Shown here one piece after another: positions 5,025 to 10,496 of a stretch of DNA of 10,496 nt (positions within the stretch are counted from its first letter, which is position 1; every line of letters begins with the position of its first letter). The position numbers were made by a program, and so were the translations under genes. The DNA is from Candidatus Bathyarchaeota archaeon (GTDB lineage Archaea; Thermoproteota; Bathyarchaeia; 40CM-2-53-6; RBG-13-38-9): the NCBI GenBank assembly GCA_007050885.1, contig SMYQ01000053.1, forward strand, positions 1 through 10,496, read 5' to 3'. The notes beneath the pieces were generated by a model. That model was not told the origin of the DNA. It was given only the letters and a program-made list of their open reading frames with translations, and did not search any database.

Positions 5025-7277
5025 TTATTCGATTTTTAGGTCGTTTGTAACATGCTTTTTCTCAGTATAAACCCATCTAAGAGCTATAGGTGTGACGATG
5101 GTAGTAAATATCACCATAGCCACAACTGCACCATAGATATTTTGGGTTAAGATACCTGAGGTTACACCTATACCTGCGATTATCAATCCGACTTCTCCTC
5201 TAGAGATCATTCCTATGCCCACTCTAACGCCTCCTTTTATGTTCCTGAGCGCAATCATAGCAGGAAGACCACATCCTAGAAGTTTACTTATAACAGCTAT
5301 TACTACCAAAGTCACTATTAACAATAGACTTTCAAAACTCAAGGCCTTGATGTTAAATTGAGCTCCAATGTAAGCGAAGAATATTGGTGAGAATAGGATG
5401 CTTAGTTTTTCTATATAATCTCTAACTCTTGCTAGCATGCGGGAGCTTGCTATGGCCATGCCGGCTGCAAAGGCGCCAACAATCGGAGACAATCCTATAG
5501 CTGTTGCTGCTACAGCACTTCCGAAACATGTAGCTGTTGCAACTACTTCAACGGTCCCTCTAGCCTTCCATCGTTCAGCACGTGTGATAAGTCGAGGGGC
5601 TATTGTCAATACAACTGCCATCAAAAGGAGCCAAAATGCTAAGGTTCGAAATAGAATCCAAGCTATCTCAGATGGAAGAGGCACTACCCCTGAAGTGACA
5701 ATTGATAAAATTACAGCCAAAACAACTAATGAAAGTACATCATCTATTACCGCCGAATTGATCATTATGCTTCCTTCTTCTGAGTTAAGTTTGCCAATAT
5801 CTTCGAGAGTTCTAACCGTTATTGCTATACTAGTAGCAGTAAGAGTTGCAGCTATCAACAAATTGACATTCCAGTCAAAACCTAAAAATTGTAGAAGATA
5901 TATTCCCATAAGAAATGGAACTATGACCCCGAAGACACCAACAACGGAAGACTTGGCGCCTACAGCTTTAAATTGACCAAAACTGACCTCTAATCCTGCA
6001 ATAAAAAGAAGAAGTATTGCTCCTACTTCTGCGAATACTTGCACGTACTCGTTTAAATCCATTAAAGGTTCTCCTAGAATAATAATTCCGCCTAAGGCAT
6101 AAGGCCCTAAGATCATCCCTGCTGCTAATTCACCTAATACTTCAGGAAGTCTGACCTTAGAGAATAATCCACTAAAAATCTTCGCGGCGAAAATGAGGAG
6201 ACTTATGTTGATGATTGCTTTGTAAATTGGGTCTAGCTTTTCGATCTGAACTACTTCAACCCTTTCCCATTCAGCATGTATTTGTTTAGGTTCATCCATT
6301 AGTAAAAATTCTGTTGCATTTTGGTTCTCTATATCTCCCCTCCAGCCAGAAAATCTGTATGCAAAAGGGAATGATCCTACGGTGACATCTTCAACAGAAA
6401 TTTCAGCTATTGAACCTTCGTCATACCAAGCACTTCCTTTGATGGTACTCATCTCAGAGGATAGATTAAGATAGAATTGTTTTCGATATTTGGTATCAAG
6501 ATGAAAACTTGAATTAACATCTAGCATGATCGGATTTTGTCTTATGGCTTTCCCATCTTTGAGCCATGCATCAAATAATAAACGGGTAGAATTGCCCAGG
6601 TCTACTGTTTCACTTGCTTCAAGATGAATAGTGCCTTCATCATACCAATCATTTATCCATTGATTTGTATTGGATGTAACATAATATTGTGTATGATATG
6701 AAATCACTATCTCTTCGGTTTCTGTGACAATGTGCGTTTCTTTGTCAGATGGTACATAACGTAAACTACCATTGACAACTTGATTCAATAATATGCTATG
6801 TGTACTATTTTCCATGAACCGAATTATAGTACCATTGAGGACATTTCCAGAATAATTATTATCAATTAGTATCTCCGGATAGATTTTTTCTGGAATTCCA
6901 GTTACAAATATTGATACTTCATATGGTGATTGTATTTTTTCTAGATAGAAATCTATCCTGAGTGAAGTTTCTGGTTCAAGAACTACAAACGCGTTTTGCG
7001 GAATAAAACCTGTTTTTTCAATATGTACCCTGTAAATTCCCGGTTCAAGTGTAAAAGAGTAAGAACCATTTCGTCCGCTTAATCCTTTATTTATTAATGT
7101 ATTGTTATCGTAAACTGAGATCCAAGCGAAAATAATGGGTTTTTCATTACTATAAGCTTCGAATATGTACCCATCTATGTGAGAAATTTCCCCATCATCC
7201 GGTGACCCATTGGAAATTGAAACTTGCACTATTATGCAGATTATGGCTAGTATAGCCACCGAATGAATCAATCTCAT
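5025..7277 (-). CDS. Cation/proton antiporter (CPA2/Kef type) with large exported N-terminal domain
   Basis: 750 residues in two parts. Residues 1-24 are a signal peptide or anchor. Residues 30-113 look like a carboxypeptidase-regulatory-like beta domain (DGYIFEAYSN, GSYSFTLEPGIYRVHIEKTGF). Residues about 195-340 hold two repeats with WYDEG (211-215 and 284-288) followed by FDAW/FSGW strands, as in InlB-B/Flg_new-like surface repeats. Eleven N-x-S/T sequons lie before residue 345. Residues 350-737 are the antiporter: LPEVLGELAAGMILGP (377-392), LLFIAGLE (423-430), the ion-binding D512-D513 in AVIDDVLSL, and RGEVGLI (693-699). It ends soon after the last helix, so no RCK/TrkA domain is attached. 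The likely role is Na+ or K+/H+ exchange in the cell membrane, with the N-terminal part outside. The gene is convergent with the reductase. The ion and the ectodomain's role are unknown. Confidence 0.92.
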   Translation of the reverse strand: MRLIHSVAILAIICIIVQVSISNGSPDDGEISHIDGYIFEAYSNEKPIIFAWISVYDNNTLINKGLSGRNGSYSFTLEPGIYRVHIEKTGFIPQNAFVVLEPETSLRIDFYLEKIQSPYEVSIFVTGIPEKIYPEILIDNNYSGNVLNGTIIRFMENSTHSILLNQVVNGSLRYVPSDKETHIVTETEEIVISYHTQYYVTSNTNQWINDWYDEGTIHLEASETVDLGNSTRLLFDAWLKDGKAIRQNPIMLDVNSSFHLDTKYRKQFYLNLSSEMSTIKGSAWYDEGSIAEISVEDVTVGSFPFAYRFSGWRGDIENQNATEFLLMDEPKQIHAEWERVEVVQIEKLDPIYKAIINISLLIFAAKIFSGLFSKVRLPEVLGELAAGMILGPYALGGIIILGEPLMDLNEYVQVFAEVGAILLLFIAGLEVSFGQFKAVGAKSSVVGVFGVIVPFLMGIYLLQFLGFDWNVNLLIAATLTATSIAITVRTLEDIGKLNSEEGSIMINSAVIDDVLSLVVLAVILSIVTSGVVPLPSEIAWILFRTLAFWLLLMAVVLTIAPRLITRAERWKARGTVEVVATATCFGSAVAATAIGLSPIVGAFAAGMAIASSRMLARVRDYIEKLSILFSPIFFAYIGAQFNIKALSFESLLLIVTLVVIAVISKLLGCGLPAMIALRNIKGGVRVGIGMISRGEVGLIIAGIGVTSGILTQNIYGAVVAMVIFTTIVTPIALRWVYTEKKHVTNDLKIE
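5071..6228 (-). other. CPA2 antiporter membrane domain
   Basis: Corresponds to residues 350-735 of the 750-residue protein: about 12 hydrophobic segments with the paired aspartates 512-513 expected at the unwound helix of CPA2 exchangers. Confidence 0.8.
6258..6693 (-). repeat. Two WYDEG-type surface repeats in the antiporter ectodomain
   Basis: Residues about 195-267 and 268-340 share the order WYDEGT/S, a Glu/Ala/Ser-rich strand, an aromatic-FDAW/FSGW motif and a final strand (LDTKY, IHAEW). They are diverged protein repeats, not DNA repeats. Confidence 0.65.
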
Positions 7278-7368
7278 AATTCTTCATCATGGCCTATATT
7301 ATGCCTAATCTGATAAATTGATCATTATTATTTAGAAGTTTTTCATTAGAAAATTAGGGAGAACTATT
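7278..7368. promoter_or_regulatory. Divergent promoter region, antiporter / PK-C-like gene
   Basis: 91 bases. AGGGAG (7356-7361) lies seven bases before the ATG at 7369 and is its ribosome binding site. ATTATTATTTAG (7324-7335) is a weak plus-strand TATA candidate and the complement of 7291-7301 (CATAATATAGG) a minus-strand one, close enough to the antiporter ATG to imply a very short leader. Confidence 0.4.
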
Positions 7369-7974
7369 ATGTCTGTACATAAAGGAAATGTAATCTATTT
7401 TGAATCTCCTGGTTTTCAAAATACAGATTCTGTCATCGAGGTAACTAAAGAAAGGCTCAAAATGAAGGATGTGATCGCAGTAATAGTTCCCATGACAACT
7501 GGTCGTACATTAGAAAAATTTGTGAATAGATTGGGTGAAGAGGCGAAGATTGTTTCCATTTCAGAAGATGAAGTAATGAAAGCATGTAAACGAATAGCTT
7601 ATCCTGACAAAGGTGTCTTGGGAAAACTTATTCAAAATAGATTAGGTGGATCTTCTGATAATGAAGTTAATCTACGTAGAGATATATTTGATATAACCTT
7701 CCTTCCACTTAGCGGTGATTCATGGAAACTCATTGCAGAGACACTATATATCTTTGGTCAAGGCATGAAAGTAGCTATCGAGATAGCGGTTGCAGCAGTG
7801 GAAATTGAAAAAATAAGGCCATCAAAAAAAGTAATCTCGGTTGGAGGCACGGGTGAGGGTGCTGATACGGCTGTAGTTCTTCGAACTTCTACTCAGAAAC
7901 TATCTTTTGCAGGGAAACCTGAGGAACGACTTACTATACAAGAGATCCTTGCGATGCCTATAGAAAAATGGTGA
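7369..7974 (+). CDS. Stand-alone pyruvate kinase alpha/beta (C-terminal) domain-like protein
   Basis: 201 residues covering only the fold of the pyruvate kinase C-terminal domain. FESPGFQNTDSVIEVT (11-26) is the opening helix region, VPMTTGRTLEKFV (40-52) the TTG-R phosphate-type loop, LPLSGDSW (112-119) and VGGTGEGADTAVVL (158-171) the second glycine-rich loop. No TIM barrel, so it cannot be a kinase by itself. Such single-domain proteins are frequent in Archaea and some Bacteria and have no established reaction; binding of a phosphorylated ligand by analogy with the allosteric fructose-bisphosphate site is inference. Cytoplasmic, no signal peptide. The ATG is fixed by AGGGAG seven bases upstream. 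It is monocistronic: the next gene runs the other way. Confidence 0.85.
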   Translation: MSVHKGNVIYFESPGFQNTDSVIEVTKERLKMKDVIAVIVPMTTGRTLEKFVNRLGEEAKIVSISEDEVMKACKRIAYPDKGVLGKLIQNRLGGSSDNEVNLRRDIFDITFLPLSGDSWKLIAETLYIFGQGMKVAIEIAVAAVEIEKIRPSKKVISVGGTGEGADTAVVLRTSTQKLSFAGKPEERLTIQEILAMPIEKW

Positions 7975-7999
7975 CATTTAACCATCAAATGGCCATGGT

Positions 8000-8050
8000 A
8001 GACACATATCTATAATTATGCTAATTCATGGCGTGTGTCTTTTTGTTGAT
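8000..8050 (+). terminator. Possible hairpin terminator after PK-C-like gene
   Basis: AGACACA (8000-8006) pairs with TGTGTCT (8034-8040), which is followed by TTTTG. Inside lies a small AATTA-TGC-TAATT hairpin (8014-8026). The loop is long, so this is a weak call. Confidence 0.35.
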
Positions 8051-8082
8051 ATCGCACGTTTGATATTTAGAAGATTTGGTGG

Positions 8083-8286
8083 TTACCACTTAAAGAACTG
8101 TCGAGGACTTGCCTGAGCTACGCCTATCTCTTGAGCATACCATGGTGCTCTCCAAGCTAATTCTGGAGATAGAGATGGAATTATTGGAAATGGAAAATAT
8201 GGAGAATAGATTGATTGATAATATCCAGGGTATGATATCCTTTGTGGTCCAAAGATAGGATACGGTAATGGAGAATACCAAGACAT
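8083..8286 (-). CDS. Small Pro/Tyr/Trp-rich protein of unknown function
   Basis: 67 residues, no family recognised: 12 Pro, 8 Tyr and 4 Trp, beginning MSWYSPLPYPIFGP and ending RQFFKW. It has few charges, no cysteine, no signal peptide and no clear membrane helix. On the minus strand GGTGAT (complement of 8291-8296) lies four bases before the ATG, which supports translation. Another open frame overlaps it (8090-8305), but its composition is that of a shadow. Its similarity in style to the Tyr/Pro/Gln-rich protein on the other side of a shared intergenic region suggests that the two are related in function or origin. A low-complexity, possibly self-associating or surface-associated protein is an inference. 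Confidence 0.6.
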   Translation of the reverse strand: MSWYSPLPYPIFGPQRISYPGYYQSIYSPYFPFPIIPSLSPELAWRAPWYAQEIGVAQASPRQFFKW

Positions 8287-8493
8287 TCATATCACCTTTA
8301 TTCAATTTAGTTTATAGGAAAATATTGTATTTAAGATGTGTCTTTTGAATGTGACATCAATTTAAATATGTATTTACACACTTGCTCCGTTTTTAGTTGA
8401 CACAATACTAAAAATTGATTCGATATCTTTTCACTTTAATGATAAGAAGCTTTAAGATAGATCCATACTCTCAATAGGAATAGGTGATAATTG
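8287..8493. promoter_or_regulatory. Divergent promoter region between the two Tyr/Pro-rich genes
   Basis: 207 AT-rich bases without a gene. TTTAAATATG (8361-8370) is the best TATA-like element and is nearly symmetric, so it could serve either strand. The complement of 8326-8336 (CTTAAATAC) is a second minus-strand candidate with a short leader. CTTTAAGAT (8449-8457) could be a closer plus-strand element. GGTGAT at 8483-8488 is the ribosome binding site of the plus gene and GGTGAT on the complement of 8291-8296 that of the minus gene. Confidence 0.45.
8483..8488 (+). promoter_or_regulatory. Ribosome binding site, Tyr/Pro/Gln-rich gene
   Basis: GGTGAT five bases before ATG 8494; it decides for this ATG over the in-frame TTG at 8491. 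Confidence 0.65.
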
Positions 8494-8814
8494 ATGACAT
8501 ACAATCCATACTATCCTTACGGATATCCCTCCCACAATCCATTGTCGAATTTCAATCCTTACTCAATGCAGCTTCCATACTATCCTCCACAACCAGGATA
8601 TAGTTACAGTTATCCATCTCCTTGGACTGGAGTACAAAGCTATGAAAATCCACAATCTGCACCAACACCTCAATCAATATATCCTTTCACATTACAACAG
8701 CAACAACAACCGACTTACCCATACTATCCAAACATGCAACCATACTATTATCCAGGTATGACAACAAGTTACTATCCATATGGTCAACAACAACAGCTAC
8801 TGCCTTCATATTAA
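8494..8814 (+). CDS. Tyr/Pro/Gln-rich low-complexity protein of unknown function
   Basis: 106 residues from ATG 8494, with 23 Tyr, 22 Pro and 15 Gln, no Lys, Arg, Asp or Cys, and one Glu. It is built from loose PYYP / YPYG / YSYSYP units and two glutamine runs (five and four). The composition is that of prion-like, intrinsically disordered or wall-type sequences. No signal peptide and no membrane helix. A TTG at 8491 is also in frame, but GGTGAT (8483-8488) is five bases from ATG 8494 and only two from the TTG, so ATG is chosen. It is head to head with a 67-residue Pro/Tyr/Trp-rich gene. No function can be named; assembly or condensate formation, or binding to a partner by aromatic residues, are possibilities from composition alone. 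Confidence 0.75.
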   Translation: MTYNPYYPYGYPSHNPLSNFNPYSMQLPYYPPQPGYSYSYPSPWTGVQSYENPQSAPTPQSIYPFTLQQQQQPTYPYYPNMQPYYYPGMTTSYYPYGQQQQLLPSY

Positions 8815-8838
8815 TATCCTAAAGAATAGTATCGATCA

Positions 8839-8857
8839 ATCGCTTTTTTCTAGCGAT
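8839..8857 (+). terminator. Hairpin after Tyr/Pro/Gln-rich gene
   Basis: ATCGCT (8839-8844) and AGCGAT (8852-8857) form a perfect six-base stem around a T-rich loop, 24 bases after the stop. The T-run 8844-8849 could end transcription. Confidence 0.4.
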
Positions 8858-8864
8858 AGCTATG

Positions 8865-8896
8865 AATACGAAGAATCTATTGAGTTAAATACGAAG
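8865..8896 (+). repeat. Direct repeat AATACGAAG before the DUF71 gene
   Basis: AATACGAAG occurs at 8865-8873 and 8888-8896, offset 23 bases (about two helical turns), just before the ATG at 8901. It may be an operator or chance. Confidence 0.3.
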
Positions 8897-8900
8897 TAAT

Positions 8901-9581
8901 ATGCTAATGTATCCTAAAGAAAAAATACTTGTATCATGGAGTGGTGGAAAAGATAGTGTCCTTTCACTCTATGAGATTGTAAAGGATCGACACTTCGAAA
9001 TAACCGCTCTTTTGACTGTTTTAACACAGGATTATGATCGAGTTAGTATGCACGGCGTACGTCGAATCATGCTGGAAAGGCAAGTTGAATCTTTAGGATA
9101 CTCTCTTGAAAAAATATTCATTCCAAAAAATGCTTCAGATAAAGAATACGAATCTCGAATGGTCAACACTCTTCAAAAGTATGTACTAAGCAGTGTAAGA
9201 TCTACTGTCTTTGGTGATATATTTCTAGAGGACGTAAGAAAATACCGGGAAGAAAATCTATCAAAAATAGGTATGAATGCTTTATTTCCACTATGGAAGA
9301 AAAATTCTTTTCAGCTGGCAAAGCAATTCATCAAATTAGGATTCAAATCCGTCATTACATGTACTGATTCTAAAAGCCTCTCAACGGATTTTATTGGTAG
9401 AAAATTTGACAAAGAATTTCTATTGGATTTACCATCTAATATAGATCCAATGGGCGAAAATGGGGAATTTCATTCCTTTGTATATGACGGACCATTGTTT
9501 AAAAATAGAGTGCAGTTTGAATTGGGTGATATTGTGTTAAGAGATGGACGATTTTACTATTGTGATCTAATACCATTATGA
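8901..9581 (+). CDS. DUF71 (COG2102) ATP-pyrophosphatase, diphthine-ammonia ligase relative
   Basis: 226 residues with the N-type ATP-pyrophosphatase loop SGGKDS (14-19), SMHGVRR (49-55), GDIFLEDVRKYRE (105-117) and DPMGENGEFHSFVYDGP (182-198). The family activates a carboxylate with ATP; Dph6 members amidate diphthine on translation factor 2. The SMHGVR and GEFHSFV signatures look more like the non-Dph6 DUF71 branches known from Bacteria than like archaeal Dph6, so the substrate is left open. Cytoplasmic. ATG 8901 and ATG 8907 are both possible starts; no Shine-Dalgarno is visible, and GTTAAATAC (8884-8892) lies close upstream, so the mRNA may be almost leaderless. Convergent with the arginine decarboxylase gene, six bases between the stops. 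Confidence 0.85.
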   Translation: MLMYPKEKILVSWSGGKDSVLSLYEIVKDRHFEITALLTVLTQDYDRVSMHGVRRIMLERQVESLGYSLEKIFIPKNASDKEYESRMVNTLQKYVLSSVRSTVFGDIFLEDVRKYREENLSKIGMNALFPLWKKNSFQLAKQFIKLGFKSVITCTDSKSLSTDFIGRKFDKEFLLDLPSNIDPMGENGEFHSFVYDGPLFKNRVQFELGDIVLRDGRFYYCDLIPL

Positions 9582-9587
9582 AGAAGA

Positions 9588-10148
9588 TCAGGGAACAAAT
9601 ACTGCTGCGGCAATTACTGTAGTCCATAGTCCATTCTTATCTCCAGTGGCAGATTGCGTTATGTTTGTTGTCTTGATTATCGAAGTACTAGTTTTGAATA
9701 GTTGTTTTCTTTCGTCCCAAGCTGTTTCTGGATCAAAAGGTATTCCCATAGTTGTTGCAAGCATTGTTGCAGCTAAATCTTCAGCATAATCTCCAGCTAT
9801 TTCATCTGTTTCCCCATAAGAGTGATGTTCGGACAAATATCCGTAAGCACTTTCCCCTGACGGGATTGCAACACCGATTGAAGATGCCACTAGTCTGTGT
9901 GGTTCATTTGTTGAATTTCTGGCCATTACGATAAAGGTTATCTCGCCTGGTTTAATCATAGACAATCCTTTTTCGCGTGGAATAATTTTACAACCTGGAG
10001 GAACTATGCTTGAAACATTTACTATGTTGCAATAATGTATACCTGCGTTTCTCAAAGCTAACTCAAACGATTGGAGGTAATCTTTATGTTTTCCAACACC
10101 TTTTGTTAGGAATAAATATTGTGGGATAATTTTTCCAGATAAAGTCAA
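9588..10148 (-). CDS. pdaD: Pyruvoyl-dependent arginine decarboxylase proenzyme
   Basis: 186 residues, normal for the family. The self-processing site is [11 protein letters not shown] (44-54): cleavage between S46 and S47 would give a beta chain of 46 residues and an alpha chain whose N-terminal Ser becomes the pyruvoyl group. [11 protein letters not shown] (86-96) and E107 in YLSEHH match the conserved core and the active-site glutamate region of the Methanocaldococcus enzyme as I recall it. It turns arginine into agmatine, the precursor of putrescine and, in many Archaea, of agmatidine in tRNA-Ile2. The start is TTG at 10148 with AGGGA five bases upstream on the minus strand; no ATG is available before the conserved region. 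It is a single gene; the right-hand partial gene ends about 127 bases upstream on the same strand. Confidence 0.93.
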   Translation of the reverse strand: MTLSGKIIPQYLFLTKGVGKHKDYLQSFELALRNAGIHYCNIVNVSSIVPPGCKIIPREKGLSMIKPGEITFIVMARNSTNEPHRLVASSIGVAIPSGESAYGYLSEHHSYGETDEIAGDYAEDLAATMLATTMGIPFDPETAWDERKQLFKTSTSIIKTTNITQSATGDKNGLWTTVIAAAVFVP

Positions 10149-10275
10149 ACGATTCCCTGCTGAATTTGTTAGTTTTTAGTTTGCCAGATTTTATTTATTT
10201 TACAATGAACTTTAGCTATTTAACAGTCTTGGTAGCCAAAAGTCGATAACATTTGGTATTCAATACACATAAAAC
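10149..10275 (-). promoter_or_regulatory. Promoter region of arginine decarboxylase gene
   Basis: 127 bases. On the minus strand the complement of 10190-10203 (AAATAAATAAAA-like) is a TATA candidate giving a leader of about 20-25 bases. AGGGA (complement of 10154-10158) is the ribosome binding site. Nothing else was seen. Confidence 0.4.
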
Positions 10276-10496
10276 TTATTGGGACTTTATTTTTTCAAAA
10301 ATTCTTGAGATGCGTTCTTTTTCACTAAAAATATTTCCAGTTTTAGAATCTATAGCACAGCATACGCCATCTATTATTTCAGTCGCTACTTCTCCTCGTG
10401 CATATCTCTCATTAAGAAGCTGTGGGGCATCCATGATTCCAAGCGCAACAGCTTGTGTAAGGGTAGCAGCGTCACTCCATGGATCTTTAATATTCG
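10276..10496 (-). CDS. C-terminal 72 residues of an unrecognised protein, 5' part outside window
   Basis: The minus strand is open from the window edge to TAA at 10276-10278 and encodes 72 residues. Visible features are DPWSDAATLTQAVALGIMDAPQL near the edge (Asp/Pro/Trp then an Ala-rich helix), a GEVATEIIDGVCCAID stretch with a Cys-Cys pair, and a closing TGNIFSEKERI followed by a helical tail. The order of turns and helices and the even codon use suggest a real soluble enzyme tail rather than chance. I feel it belongs to a conserved family but cannot name it. It is upstream of, and on the same strand as, the arginine decarboxylase gene, with a 127-base gap and a promoter candidate between, so probably a separate unit. 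Confidence 0.7.
   Translation of the reverse strand, partial: NIKDPWSDAATLTQAVALGIMDAPQLLNERYARGEVATEIIDGVCCAIDSKTGNIFSEKERISRIFEKIKSQ

Noticed and set aside
5437..5976. 179-residue plus-strand open frame
   Set aside because: It lies wholly inside the antiporter membrane domain on the other strand. Its Thr/Ala/Ile-rich product is the mirror of hydrophobic codons and has no motif.
7981..8031. Pseudoknot-like pairing CCATG (7993-7997) with CATGG (8027-8031) across the hairpin
   Set aside because: Five-base pairs of this kind arise often by chance, and CCATGG is palindromic by itself; kept only as part of a weak terminator call.
8090..8305. 71-residue minus-strand frame overlapping the Pro/Tyr/Trp gene
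   Set aside because: The GGTGAT site is inside its first codons, and directly adjacent to its inner ATG. Composition is random-like, while the overlapping frame matches the neighbour's Tyr/Pro style.
8287..8493. Possible small RNA or CRISPR-like repeat in the 207-base gap
   Set aside because: No repeated units, no stable stem and no tRNA features; only promoter-like AT-rich elements are visible.

Overview
The window looks like a piece of an AT-rich archaeal chromosome. Evidence for an archaeon: a pyruvoyl-dependent arginine decarboxylase, a DUF71/COG2102 ATP-pyrophosphatase, a stand-alone pyruvate-kinase C-terminal-like protein, Shine-Dalgarno sites of the form GGTGAT (complement of the archaeal 16S 3' end), TATA-like boxes in front of several genes, and an exported domain with WYDEG repeats of the kind common in archaeal surface proteins. 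A Bathyarchaeia/Thermoproteota-type or related lineage is my best guess; no rRNA or tRNA is present to decide it.

Left part (1-2385, minus strand): an apparent operon of two subunits of a family I CoA-transferase-like enzyme followed by a DUF362 protein cut by the window edge. The pair resembles the IpdAB type of CoA-ester ring-opening hydrolase rather than a classical CoA transferase: the usual beta-subunit catalytic glutamate motif is not visible, while a candidate glutamate is kept in the alpha subunit. Divergent from this operon is a small protein with a very lysine-rich tail and a coiled coil (2534-2980).

Middle (3075-7277): a PrsW-type membrane protease with a C-terminal zinc ribbon (minus) is divergent from a thioredoxin reductase (plus). 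The reductase has no ATG/GTG/TTG start before its nucleotide-binding motif; a CTG with a GGTGAT site six bases upstream is the best start, and it overlaps the stop of a 35-codon upstream ORF that could be the leaderless start of the mRNA. Convergent to it is a 750-residue protein that fuses a secreted, sequon-rich beta-domain region to a CPA2/Kef-type cation/proton antiporter.

Right part (7369-10496): a stand-alone pyruvate kinase alpha/beta-domain protein; a head-to-head pair of small Tyr/Pro-rich low-complexity proteins with no recognised family; a DUF71 ATP-pyrophosphatase; pyruvoyl-dependent arginine decarboxylase (minus, TTG start), which makes agmatine for polyamines and for archaeal tRNA agmatidine; and the C-terminal end of a further, unrecognised minus-strand gene. 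Apart from the CoA-enzyme operon, the genes look like individually transcribed housekeeping or lineage-specific genes. No CRISPR, insertion sequence, tRNA or integration site was seen.
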